Shown here: piece by piece, positions 42,772-50,979 of the stretch
How positions within the stretch are numbered: the stretch's first letter is position 1
Layout of the letters: every line of letters begins with the position of its first letter
Assembly (NCBI RefSeq): GCF_027923225.1
Contig: NZ_BSDI01000046.1
Location: 1-64,000, forward strand
DNA: 64,000 nt
DNA from: Phytohabitans aurantiacus
GTDB taxonomy: Bacteria; Actinomycetota; Actinomycetes; Mycobacteriales; Micromonosporaceae
Direction of reading: 5' to 3'
Program-made: the position numbers and the translations under genes
Notes under the pieces: generated by a model
The model's input: only the letters and a program-made list of their open reading frames with translations
The model's database searches: none
Told to the model about the DNA's origin: nothing

Positions 42772-43980
42772 TCAGTCGACCGTCAGCCCCTGGAAAGTGA
42801 TGGTCGTCTTGGGTAACCCGCCGCCGCCCGCGATGGAGTTGTCGTGACCGCCGGCGGCAACCTGATCGACGACCTCCATGCCGGCCGTCACCGTGCCGAA
42901 CGGGGTGTATAGCGGATTGAGCTGCCCGTCCTTGAAGACGATGAAGAACTGGCTGCCGTTCGTACCCGGCCCGGCGTTCGCCATCGCCACGATGCCGCGG
43001 GTGTACTGGGCACCGGCCAGGTTCTCGTCGGCGAACTGATAGTCCGGGCGTCCGGTCCCGTCGCCGACTGGGTCGCCGCACTGGAGGATCGAGAGCCCTT
43101 CGGTGACCAACCGGTGGCAGCGCGTGCCGTCGAAGAAGTGCTTTGCCGCCAGGTGCTGGAAACTTGCCACGGTGCACGGGGTCGCCGCGCGGTCCATTGC
43201 GATGGTGATTGCACCGAGGTTTGTCGTGATACGCATCGTGGCGATACCGGTGCGCGGCGCGTTCGCGAAGTCGGGCATGCCGACGGCCTTGATCTCAGAC
43301 CCTCCCGCCAATGGCTGAGCGCCGCATGCTCCACCGGCCCCGCCCGTGGTCGGGCTCGGCTCCGCTGGGGCGGCGGTATCCAGGTCGCCGCCGGAATCGG
43401 AGTCGGAGTCGCCGTTCGTCACGTAGTACGCGACGCCCGCGGTGACGCAGCCCGCACACAGCAGCACCGCGACCACCGCCCCGATGACCAGGCCTATGAC
43501 CAGGCCGCGGTTGCTCTTGGCCGGTGGTGGACCCTGCGGCGCCATCCCAGGCGGCATCCCCGGAGGCATCCCTGGCGCCGGTCCCTGGTGTGGCATCCCG
43601 GGTGGCGGTCCCTGAGGCGGCATTCCGGGCGGCGCTGGCCACTGCGACGAGTAGGCCGGCTGCTGCGGACCCGGCGGGTACGGCGGATAGGACTGGTCCG
43701 GCTGGCCGAATTGGTACGAGTCGTCCGGCCGCGACTGATCCGGCGAGCCGGGCTGGGACGACTGGTCCGTCCACGGCTGGCCGGGCTGGTAGGACGGGTC
43801 CGGCTGCGATTGGTAGGAAAGGTCCGATTGCGGCTGGTCCGGCTGGCCGGCCGGGGGTGCCTGATCCGGCTGCGGCTGGTCCGGCTGGCCGGCTCGGGGC
43901 GACTGGTCCGGCTGCGGGCGGCCTTCCGGATCAGGCTGGGGCTCCGGCTGGCCGGGCTGGGGCGGCGGCGTGTAGGTCAC
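42772..43980 (-). CDS. Membrane-anchored cyclophilin-type peptidyl-prolyl isomerase
   Basis: About 402 aa. Residues 1-155 are a low-complexity Pro/Gln/Asp/Ser-rich cytoplasmic tail with repeated DQPQPDQ/GQPDQ and GMPPGMPP patterns. A transmembrane helix follows (GLVIGLVIGAVVAVLLCAG, ~158-187), then an Asp/Ser linker and an extracytoplasmic cyclophilin domain (~235-402) with MRITTNLGAITIAMDRAATP, FFDGTRCHRLVTEG, GIVAMANAGPGTNGSQFFIV and FGTVTAGMEVVDQVA. The active-site Arg, Phe and Gln positions are kept. It should assist folding of secreted proteins. GTG 43980 is my start; GTG 43998 is in frame upstream. Confidence 0.9.
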   Translation of the reverse strand: MTYTPPPQPGQPEPQPDPEGRPQPDQSPRAGQPDQPQPDQAPPAGQPDQPQSDLSYQSQPDPSYQPGQPWTDQSSQPGSPDQSRPDDSYQFGQPDQSYPPYPPGPQQPAYSSQWPAPPGMPPQGPPPGMPHQGPAPGMPPGMPPGMAPQGPPPAKSNRGLVIGLVIGAVVAVLLCAGCVTAGVAYYVTNGDSDSDSGGDLDTAAPAEPSPTTGGAGGACGAQPLAGGSEIKAVGMPDFANAPRTGIATMRITTNLGAITIAMDRAATPCTVASFQHLAAKHFFDGTRCHRLVTEGLSILQCGDPVGDGTGRPDYQFADENLAGAQYTRGIVAMANAGPGTNGSQFFIVFKDGQLNPLYTPFGTVTAGMEVVDQVAAGGHDNSIAGGGGLPKTTITFQGLTVD

Positions 43981-44036
43981 CCGAGCGAGGGTACCCACCC
44001 GGACATAGATGCCCCGCTACCGCGGCGGCAGCCCGC

Positions 44037-44111
44037 GATCAAGGAGATCCGCATGGATCAAGGGCAAACACACGCGGAAAGAGATCGAACCACGTGCATT
44101 CGCCCTTGATC
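44037..44111 (+). repeat. GATCAAGGGC repeat, complete unit (plus orientation)
   Basis: Half-sites at 44037 (GATCAAGGAG variant), 44056 and 44102 (inverted), spacing 19 and 46 bp, with GAGATCGAACC inside. It lies 26 kb from the nearest other copy, in the gap between the cyclophilin and larE. The rest of that gap (43981-44259) shows no gene. Confidence 0.85.
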
Positions 44112-44259
44112 GGCGTGAGACAGAGCCGGCCAGCGCGGCGGCCGGCGGGAGAGGGCCGGCCGCGACGCCGCACGGCGCGGAGCCGGCCGGCGCGGCAGCG
44201 CGGCGCGAAGCCGGCAGCGCGGCGCGAAGCCGGCAGCCCCGAGCCGGCAGCAAGGTGCG

Positions 44260-45090
44260 CTACGCGTTGCGCCAGGAGTCGGGGTTTTCGAGGAGGGCGT
44301 TCATAGAGCCTGAGCGAAATGCCTCGACCGTCACGTCGACCGCACCGAACCCCGCCGACCGGATTGCCTCGCGCAATGACGCGTCGCTCCGCGCGGGTAC
44401 CACCGCGTGGTCGTCCACTTCGAGCCGCACCGACTCCCCAAGATCTCGCACGCGGACGTTGTGCACGTGGTGGGCGGCGAGCAGCCGCCGCGCGGCGGCC
44501 TCGGCCCGCTCGACCCGGGCCAGGCGCTGCGGCGTGATCGTCACGCCGTACGCGATGCGGCTGGACAGGCACGCGGCGGCCGGCTTCTCGGCGGTCGACA
44601 GGTCCCAGCCGCGCGCGATGGCCCGCACCGCCTCCTTGTCGAGGCCCAGGTCGGCGAGGGGTGTGCGGGCGCCGCGCTCGGCGGCGGCCCGGATGCCGGG
44701 CCGGAAGCCGGCGGCGACGTCGGACGCGTTGGTGCCGGTGGTGATCGCGGTGTAGCCGTGCTCGGCGGCGACGCCCCGCGCGGTGTCGAGCAGGGTGCTC
44801 TTGCAGAAGTAGCAGCGCGTGGGACCGTTGTCTCGGTAGCCGGCGACGTCGAGTTCGCGGGTCTCTACTAAATGGTGCTTAACGCCCAAATCAGCACAAA
44901 ACTCCGACGTCAGCGATTGCTCCGAGGCAGGCAGCGACGGCGACACCGCCGTGACCGCCGCCACGTCCGCCGCACCCAGCGCGCGCACCGCCGCCGCCAG
45001 CACCACGCTGGAGTCGACGCCGCCGGAGAATGCCACCAGGGTGCGGCCGTATCCTGCGAGTTCGTGAACGAGGCGGTCGGGGGGCAGCAT
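44260..45090 (-). CDS. larE: LarE, ATP-dependent sacrificial sulfur transferase
   Basis: 276 aa. An N-type PP-loop ATPase that adenylates the pyridinium carboxylate of P2CMN and inserts sulfur in nickel-pincer cofactor synthesis. The PP-loop is VAFSGGVDSSVVLAAA (residues ~20-35). TRCYFCKSTLLD and AACLSSRIAYG follow; the Cys in CLSSR is at the position of the sacrificial cysteine of the family. Its ATG (45090-45088) overlaps the larB ATG on the other strand within a single CATG. No ribosome site is visible. Confidence 0.92.
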   Translation of the reverse strand: MLPPDRLVHELAGYGRTLVAFSGGVDSSVVLAAAVRALGAADVAAVTAVSPSLPASEQSLTSEFCADLGVKHHLVETRELDVAGYRDNGPTRCYFCKSTLLDTARGVAAEHGYTAITTGTNASDVAAGFRPGIRAAAERGARTPLADLGLDKEAVRAIARGWDLSTAEKPAAACLSSRIAYGVTITPQRLARVERAEAAARRLLAAHHVHNVRVRDLGESVRLEVDDHAVVPARSDASLREAIRSAGFGAVDVTVEAFRSGSMNALLENPDSWRNA

Positions 45091-45784
45091 GACTGAACGG
45101 TACCCAAACGGCGGCGCGCCGGAGATCGCGGATCTCGGGTTCGCCAGGCTCGACCTCCAGCGGGCGGCCCGCACGGGCGACCCCGAGGTGGTCTTTGGCA
45201 CCGGGAAGACACCGGAGCAAATTGTCGCGGCGCTCCGCGCATTGCACCACGCGCACCCCGACAATGCTGTGCTCGCGACCCGACTTTCCGACGAGGCAAT
45301 CGCCCACTGCCGCACCGAGCTACCCGACGCCGATGTCGACGAGGTCGCCCGTGTCGCGATACTCGGCGAGCCCGGGACGCCCCGCGGACGGGTCGCGGTG
45401 GTCGGTGCCGGCACCGCCGACCTGCCCGTCATCCGCGAGTGCGCGGCGACCGTGCGAGTGTTCGGCTCGGAGCCCGATGTCATCGTCGACGTGGGCGTCG
45501 CCGGCCTGCACCGGTTGCTCGCCCAGCGCGACCGCATCGACACCGCCAACGTCGTCGTCGCGGTCGCGGGCATGGAGGCCGCCCTGCCGTCTGTCCTGGG
45601 TGGACTGGTCGGCGCACCGCTCATCGCGGTGCCCACCAGCATCGGCTACGGCTGGCACATGGAGGGTCTGACCGCGTGGCTCGCCACGATCAACAGCTGC
45701 GCACCCGGCGTCGTGACGGTCAATGTGGACAACGGTTTCGGCGCGGGCGTCGCGGCCGCACGCATCGCGCGAGCCACCGCATGA
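45089..45784 (+). CDS. larB: LarB, nicotinate dinucleotide carboxylase/hydrolase
   Basis: 231 aa. An AIR-carboxylase-like enzyme that carboxylates nicotinic acid adenine dinucleotide and hydrolyses it to the P2CMN precursor of the nickel-pincer cofactor. Recognised by the N-terminal PEVVFGTGKTPEQI, VAVVGAGTADLPVI (PurE-like), and ALPSVLGGLVGAPLIAVPTS. A GGGGGG run lies upstream of the ATG. The start is divergent from and overlaps that of larE. The stop overlaps larC as ATGA. Confidence 0.93.
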   Translation: MTERYPNGGAPEIADLGFARLDLQRAARTGDPEVVFGTGKTPEQIVAALRALHHAHPDNAVLATRLSDEAIAHCRTELPDADVDEVARVAILGEPGTPRGRVAVVGAGTADLPVIRECAATVRVFGSEPDVIVDVGVAGLHRLLAQRDRIDTANVVVAVAGMEAALPSVLGGLVGAPLIAVPTSIGYGWHMEGLTAWLATINSCAPGVVTVNVDNGFGAGVAAARIARATA

Positions 45785-46968
45785 GTGGCGCGCTCTGGGT
45801 CGACGCGAGCAACGGCGCCGCTGGCGACATGCTGCTCGCCGCGCTGCTCGACGCGGGCGCGTCGCTCGACTCGGTGCGCGCGGGGCTCGCGCGTCTCGAC
45901 CTGGGTCTCTCGCTGGACGTGGCCGAGGTCCGCCGGCACGGCTTCCGCGCCACGCATGTCACGGTCAGGGCACCCCACAGCCACGAGCATCGCGGCCTCC
46001 GCGACATCCTCACGCTGATCTCGCCCTTGCCAGATCTGGTACGCGGACACGCGTCGACCACGTTCCAATGGTTGGCCGAGGCGGAGGCGCGCGTCCACGG
46101 CACCACAGTGGACGAAGTTCACTTCCACGAGGTCGGCGCGCTGGACGCGATCGCCGACGTGGTGGGCTGCGCGCTGGCGCTCGACGACCTCGGCCTGCTG
46201 GACGCCCCCGTGCGGATGGTCTCACCGGTCGCGGTCGGCTCGGGTACGGTGCGAGCAGCCCACGGCCGACTGCCGGTGCCCGCCCCCGCGGTCGCCGAGC
46301 TACTGGCTCACGCCAAGGCTCCGCTGGCCGCACACTCGGCCACAATGGAGCTGTGCACGCCGACCGGGGCAGCTCTTCTGGCGGCGCTCGCGACCGGTTG
46401 GGGTCCGCCGCCCGCGATGACGCCCCGGGCCGTGGGTGTGGGTGCTGGCACCGCCGACCCGCCCGGTCACGCCAATGTCGTGCGCGTACTGGTCGGCACG
46501 GCGGCCGCCACAGCAGACTGGTCCACATCGGAGCTGTACCAGATCGAGGCCACAGTGGACGATCTCGACCCTCGCCTGTGGCCGGACATCCTCGACGAGC
46601 TGCGCGCCGTGGGCGCCGCGGACGCCTGGTGCGTGCCGGCCCTGATGCGCAAGGGCCGCCCCGGTCAGGTGCTGACCGTGCTCGTCGACGCGGACCGGCT
46701 GGACCTGGCGTGCGGAGTTGTCTTCACGCAGACCACCACGCTGGGCCTGCGCGTGCAAACGGTGTCGCGGCGCGCGTTGCGCCGCGACACCGTCGAGGTG
46801 ACCGTCGCCGGGGCGGCGGTGCGGGTCAAGCGTGGCCACCTCGGCGACCGGGTGGTGACCGCCCAGCCGGAGTACGACGACGCGCTCGCCGCCGCCCTCT
46901 CGACCGGGCTACCGATCGCCGAGGTGCTCGATCAGGCCCGCGCTCTCAGTAGCCGTACCGGCTCTTGA
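45781..46968 (+). CDS. larC: LarC, nickel insertion protein (fused LarC1-LarC2)
   Basis: 395 aa. A CTP-dependent nickel insertase completing the nickel-pincer nucleotide. N-terminal WVDASNGAAGDMLLAALLDAG; the His-rich metal region THVTVRAPHSHEHRGLRD (~residues 58-75); VHFHEVGALDAIADVVG; C-terminal LYQIEATVDDLDPRLWPDIL and VFTQTTTLGLRV. It is one continuous frame; in Lactobacillus plantarum, LarC1 and LarC2 are joined by programmed frameshifting. The 3' end overlaps the convergent metalloprotease by 23 bp. No larA racemase is seen nearby. Confidence 0.93.
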   Translation: MSGALWVDASNGAAGDMLLAALLDAGASLDSVRAGLARLDLGLSLDVAEVRRHGFRATHVTVRAPHSHEHRGLRDILTLISPLPDLVRGHASTTFQWLAEAEARVHGTTVDEVHFHEVGALDAIADVVGCALALDDLGLLDAPVRMVSPVAVGSGTVRAAHGRLPVPAPAVAELLAHAKAPLAAHSATMELCTPTGAALLAALATGWGPPPAMTPRAVGVGAGTADPPGHANVVRVLVGTAAATADWSTSELYQIEATVDDLDPRLWPDILDELRAVGAADAWCVPALMRKGRPGQVLTVLVDADRLDLACGVVFTQTTTLGLRVQTVSRRALRRDTVEVTVAGAAVRVKRGHLGDRVVTAQPEYDDALAAALSTGLPIAEVLDQARALSSRTGS

Positions 46969-48202
46969 GGTGCCGCCACCAGTCCCGGAACATCCACATG
47001 TCGAACGTCGTGATCTGGCTCGCGCTGCCCGCCTTCATGATGAACCCCTGGCCAGGTGTGGGGTCCCAGTCGTAGAAGTCGTCCAAGCCATATGTGTGCC
47101 CGAGTTCGTGCAGGAAGATGTGGATGTTTTCGGAGTTGAGGGCGCCCATGAAGTACTCGCGTCCCATCCGTTGGCCCCAGTCGCCGCCGGCGCCGCCGCC
47201 GAAGCCGTCGGTCAGCCACAGCGAGTGGTCGTAGTGGCGTGCCGCGCCACCCGGGCAGTTCGGGTATGTGCCGCCCTGGTTGAAGAATCGACCACACGGC
47301 GCCGAGCACTGCGGGGCGTTCTCCCGGATGTCGTTGACGTAGATGTCGACGGAGTTGTCCGTCCACTGTAGCTGCGCGCGATCCCGCACGGCCCAGCCGA
47401 CGACCTTCACCGGCACGCTGGTGTACGGGAAGCCGTTGTGGCCGACCATCACGTCCATCCACTTCTTGTACTGCCGGGCGAGCGCGGCGTGGATCTGGTC
47501 GCGCTGTGCGGCGGTCACGGAAGCGGAGGAGTCCCAACGGACGCAGTAGTTGATGTAACCGCGGTTGGCGAACAGCTGGTCCCAGCCGTAGTTGCGGAAC
47601 CCGTACAGGTTGCCGTTGTTGTAGGTCTGCTCCTGGTGTGTCCACACCGCGTTCAGCGGCGCGACCAGGTTGCTCGGCGGGTTCCAACCGCTGGTAGACG
47701 GCGGCGGGCTGGTCGGTGGCGGCGTCGTCGGCGCGGGTGTGGTGGGCGCCGGGGTGGTGGGGCCGGGGCCGCCGGTCGTCGGCGTGATCGCGCCGGTGCA
47801 CGTCGTGCCGTTGAGCGCGAACGTGGTCGGCGCCGTGTTGGTGGTGCTGAACTGACCGTTGAAGCCGAACGACACGGTGCCGTTCGTGGCGATCGACCCG
47901 TTATAGCTCGCGTTGTTGGCCGTGACCTGGCTGCCGCTCTGCGTGACGGTCGAGTTCCACGCCTGGGTGATGGTCTGCCCTGACGGCCACGACCACGTCA
48001 GCCGCCATGATGTCAGCGGGTCACCGAGATTGTTGATGGCGACGTTGCCGGTGAAACCGCCACTCCACTGCGACGGCACCGAGTACGTCACCCGGCACCC
48101 GGCCGCTGCCGCCTGCGCCACGACCGTGGTGGCCAAACCCGCGGTCACCGCTACGGCGGTAACGCCGGCGGCCACGAGGGCGGCGCGCCTTTTGGCTCTC
48201 AT
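46946..48202 (-). CDS. Secreted CBM2-containing zinc metalloprotease
   Basis: About 418 aa. The signal peptide (RAKRRAALVAAGVTAVAVTA, cleavage near AQAAAA) is followed by a type 2 carbohydrate-binding module (CRVTYSVPSQWSGGFTGNVA to CTG), a Thr/Pro linker and a catalytic domain with FLHELGHTYGLDDFYDW (~residue 361). HExxHxxGxxD with Asp as third ligand and FIMKAG as a possible Met-turn suggest a metzincin-like peptidase. Of two adjacent ATGs I use 48202 because GAGGAG lies at better spacing from it. It shares a regulatory region with the divergent sugar dehydrogenase. Confidence 0.85.
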   Translation of the reverse strand: MRAKRRAALVAAGVTAVAVTAGLATTVVAQAAAAGCRVTYSVPSQWSGGFTGNVAINNLGDPLTSWRLTWSWPSGQTITQAWNSTVTQSGSQVTANNASYNGSIATNGTVSFGFNGQFSTTNTAPTTFALNGTTCTGAITPTTGGPGPTTPAPTTPAPTTPPPTSPPPSTSGWNPPSNLVAPLNAVWTHQEQTYNNGNLYGFRNYGWDQLFANRGYINYCVRWDSSASVTAAQRDQIHAALARQYKKWMDVMVGHNGFPYTSVPVKVVGWAVRDRAQLQWTDNSVDIYVNDIRENAPQCSAPCGRFFNQGGTYPNCPGGAARHYDHSLWLTDGFGGGAGGDWGQRMGREYFMGALNSENIHIFLHELGHTYGLDDFYDWDPTPGQGFIMKAGSASQITTFDMWMFRDWWRHLKSRYGY

Positions 48203-48314
48203 CATGCTCCTCACGTTGTGTGCGCGACCCCGCCCGGTGACCGCTTGATCGATGGTTGTGACTTTATAGTTAATCAATGTCCAGCCGGTTGCAACACCCG
48301 CCGGTCCGGAAGGA

Positions 48315-48328
48315 TGGTAGCGCTCCCA
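48315..48328. promoter_or_regulatory. CebR-like operator
   Basis: TGGTAGCGCTCCCA matches the palindromic operator TGGGAGCGCTCCCA of the cellobiose-responsive repressor CebR at 13 of 14 positions. It lies 40 bp upstream of the sugar dehydrogenase start and 113 bp from the divergent CBM2 metalloprotease start. Both genes encode cellulose-binding exoenzymes, which fits. Nearby TATAAA (minus strand, around 48263-48268) may be a -10 element of the protease. Confidence 0.75.
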
Positions 48329-48368
48329 CGATCAAGAAGTTAACATCCCGTCAACGATGGGAGCGAAT

Positions 48369-49865
48369 ATGTCACGGCGTCGATGGGCAAGTCTGCTGAC
48401 GGTCGGTGTGCTCGCCCTGGTCGGCGTCGGTGCCAGCCCGCCCGCACCCGCGGCGGCCGCGATACCGCTCGACCAGCTCGCTGTCACCACGACGCAGGTG
48501 GCGTTCGGGCTCCAGCGCCCCACGTCCCTGATCGGAGTGCCCGACGGCCGCCTGCTCATCACCGAGAAGCCCGGCCGGATCCGCGCCTTCCACCCCGACA
48601 CCGGCCTGGATGCCGCCGCGCTGCTCGACATCAGCGACCGGGTCGACGTCTCCGGCAACGAGCGCGGGCTGCTCGGCATCGCCGCCGCGCCCGACTTCGG
48701 CACGACCGGCATCGTGTACCTGGCGTACACCGCACTGCCCGAGGGCACGCTCACGCTGTCCCGGTTCCAGCTCGGCTCCCCCGCCAGCGAGCAGGTCATC
48801 CTGACTCAGGCGCACGCCGAGTTCTCCAACCACAACGGCGGAAACGTCGCGTTCGGGCCGGACGGTTACCTGTACTGGAGCCTCGGCGACGGCGGCGCGG
48901 CCGACGACGTACTGGCCAGCGGCCAGAACCTGGGCACCCTGCTCGGCAAGATCGTGCGGCTCGACGTCAGCCGCACCTGCGGCACCGCCGCCTACTGCGT
49001 ACCCGCTGACAACCCGTTCGTCGGCCAGGCCGGCGCCCGTCCGGAGATCTGGACGTACGGCCTGCGTAACCCCTGGAAGTTCTCCTTCGACCCGGCCGGC
49101 GGATCGCTGTGGATCGCCGACGTCGGCCAGGGCACCTGGGAAGAGGTCAATCACCTCGCCACCGGCACGGCCGGCGCCAACCTCGGCTGGTCCTGCCGCG
49201 AGGGCCTGGTGGTCTTCAACCCCGACCGCTGCGTCGCCGGTGCCACCTACACCGACCCGGTCTTCACGTACCCCACATCGCTCCAGGGATGCGCCGTGAT
49301 CGGCGGCCACGTGTACCGAGGCAGCCGCTACGCGGATCTCGCCGATGGCACGTACGTGGTCACCGACTACTGCTCCGCGACGATCTGGGGCATTCGCCAG
49401 ACCGCCGGTGGTGCACACGAGTCAGCGGTGCTGGCACAGCCCGACATCGTGCAGCCGACCAGCCTGGGCGTCGCTGCCGACGGCGAGCTGTACCTCATCA
49501 ACGACCTGCCCGGCCAATTGCACCGGATCTCGTTCGAGCGCAAGGTGCCGCCGGTCGCGTGCAAGGTGACCTACCAGACGCAGGTGTGGGGCACCGGTTT
49601 CCTCGCCAACGTCACGCTCACCAACACCGGCAGTACGCCGGTCGACGGCTGGACGGTGGGCTGGACGTTCCCGGGACCGCAGAAGGTCGGCAGCACCTGG
49701 AACTCGCAGGTGACCCAGACGGGCACGACCGTGGCGGCGCGCAACGCGAGCTGGAACGGGTCCGTCGCGCCCGGTGCGTCGGTCACGTTCGGCTTCCTCG
49801 GCACCCCGGGAGGCCCCCAACCCGCCCCGACGGCCTTCACGCTGAACGGCTCCCCCTGCGCTTAA
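48369..49865 (+). CDS. Secreted PQQ-dependent sugar dehydrogenase with CBM2
   Basis: About 498 aa. A signal peptide (residues 1-32) is followed by a six-bladed beta-propeller of the glucose/sorbosone dehydrogenase (AA12-like) family: GVPDGRLLITEKPGRI, ERGLLGIAAAPDF, NHNGGNVAFGPDGYLYWSLG, PEIWTYGLRNPWKFSFD and LWIADVGQGTWEEVN. A C-terminal CBM2 (CKVTYQTQVWGTGFLANVTL to the final Cys) ties it to cellulose. It would oxidise sugar ends outside the cell using PQQ and could feed electrons to lytic polysaccharide monooxygenases (family knowledge; none in view). GGGAG upstream decides ATG 48369. Confidence 0.87.
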   Translation: MSRRRWASLLTVGVLALVGVGASPPAPAAAAIPLDQLAVTTTQVAFGLQRPTSLIGVPDGRLLITEKPGRIRAFHPDTGLDAAALLDISDRVDVSGNERGLLGIAAAPDFGTTGIVYLAYTALPEGTLTLSRFQLGSPASEQVILTQAHAEFSNHNGGNVAFGPDGYLYWSLGDGGAADDVLASGQNLGTLLGKIVRLDVSRTCGTAAYCVPADNPFVGQAGARPEIWTYGLRNPWKFSFDPAGGSLWIADVGQGTWEEVNHLATGTAGANLGWSCREGLVVFNPDRCVAGATYTDPVFTYPTSLQGCAVIGGHVYRGSRYADLADGTYVVTDYCSATIWGIRQTAGGAHESAVLAQPDIVQPTSLGVAADGELYLINDLPGQLHRISFERKVPPVACKVTYQTQVWGTGFLANVTLTNTGSTPVDGWTVGWTFPGPQKVGSTWNSQVTQTGTTVAARNASWNGSVAPGASVTFGFLGTPGGPQPAPTAFTLNGSPCA

Positions 49866-49868
49866 AAA

Positions 49869-49926
49869 CCGTGATCAGGGCGTCCCTCAAGTCGTTCTAA
49901 CGACTTGAGGGACGCCCTGATCACGG
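49869..49926. terminator. Bidirectional hairpin, 28-bp perfect arms
   Basis: Arms 49869-49896 and 49899-49926 are exact reverse complements, with CT at the centre. It lies 3 bp after the sugar dehydrogenase stop and 8 bp from the convergent aldo/keto reductase stop. It has the same scaffold as 6411-6464: GTGATCA, a variable pair, GCGTC, a variable pair, TCAAGTCG. The variable pairs differ between the two but stay base-paired. Confidence 0.9.
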
Positions 49927-49934
49927 AAAAGGGG

Positions 49935-50930
49935 TTAGGCGCCGGCCGCCTCCAGGCGGGCGAGCTGGTCGTCGGTGAGTTTCACGTCCAGCGCCGGCAT
50001 CGCCGCCGCGTACTGCTCCAGCGTGCGCGGCCCGATCAGCGGCACCATCGCCGGTGACGCCTGGTGCAGCAGCCACGCCAGGACGAGCTGGTTCGGCGTG
50101 ACACCGACCTCGGCGGCCACCTCGGTAAGCACCCGGATCCGCGCCTCGGCGTCCGGACCCTCGTAGGGCTCCATGATGCCGTGCCCGCGCCGCTTCTCGG
50201 CCGAGTCGTAGACGCCCTTGAGCAGCGGCGAGTACGCCACGAGCGTCAGGTCGTCGTGCGCCCGCAGGTAGTCCATCTGCTCGTCGTCCACAATGGAGAC
50301 GTGGCTCAACCCGGCGCGGCGCCGCAGATAGCTGTGCTGCTGCTGCAGAGCCACCGGCGCGGGCCAGCCGTTCTGGGCACACAGCTGGCGGATGCGCTCC
50401 AGCCGCCAGGTGCGCACATTGGACCACCCGATGTACCGGGCCTTTCCGGCCGCCACGATCTCCGCCAGCGCCGACAGGGTCTCCTCCAGCGGCGTGGACC
50501 GGTCGTCGACGTGCACGTAGTACAGGTCGACGTGGTCGGTGCCGAGCCGCCGCAGGCTGTCGTCGATGGCCCGGCGCAGCGTGTCACCGCCCGCGCCTTC
50601 GAAGCGAGTGGCGATCTCCGACCACGGCCTGTCCCGGAGGGCGTCCGGCTCGGAGATCCACGCGCTCCCCTTGGTGGCCAGGAACACCTCGTCACGGCGT
50701 CCGGTGCGCGCGAACCACCGGCCGAGCAGCTCTTCGCTCTCGCCGCCCCGGCCGCCCGGCGGCCACCACGCGTAACAGTTGGCGGTGTCGAGGAACGAGC
50801 CGCCGGCGTCGAGGTACCGGTCGAGCATCTCGAAGGAGGATTCCTCGTCGGTCGACGTTCCCATCAGCATGCACCCGAGGGCGAGCTGGCTGACCTGCTC
50901 GCCGGTGCGTCCCAGCGCTACTGTCCTCAT
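49935..50930 (-). CDS. Aldo/keto reductase
   Basis: 331 aa, TIM-barrel NADPH oxidoreductase. Catalytic tetrad regions: FLDTANCYAWW (Asp, Tyr), VFLATKGSAW (Lys), VDLYYVHVDDRS (His). The C-terminal cofactor segment contains PLIGPRTLEQYAAAM. It lies downstream of the GntR gene and could be part of the sugar operon, but the 49-bp gap and the promoter-like A/T-rich sequence before it make this uncertain. Substrate unknown. Confidence 0.88.
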   Translation of the reverse strand: MRTVALGRTGEQVSQLALGCMLMGTSTDEESSFEMLDRYLDAGGSFLDTANCYAWWPPGGRGGESEELLGRWFARTGRRDEVFLATKGSAWISEPDALRDRPWSEIATRFEGAGGDTLRRAIDDSLRRLGTDHVDLYYVHVDDRSTPLEETLSALAEIVAAGKARYIGWSNVRTWRLERIRQLCAQNGWPAPVALQQQHSYLRRRAGLSHVSIVDDEQMDYLRAHDDLTLVAYSPLLKGVYDSAEKRRGHGIMEPYEGPDAEARIRVLTEVAAEVGVTPNQLVLAWLLHQASPAMVPLIGPRTLEQYAAAMPALDVKLTDDQLARLEAAGA

Positions 50931-50979
50931 GCCTCGAAACGCTATGAATTAGAGCGCACTCGAAGTCAAGAGCATTGCA

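Noticed and set aside
42308..42800. Short plus-strand frames before the cyclophilin
   Set aside because: Arg-rich composition, no ribosome site and no motif; overlaps the cyclophilin 3' end.
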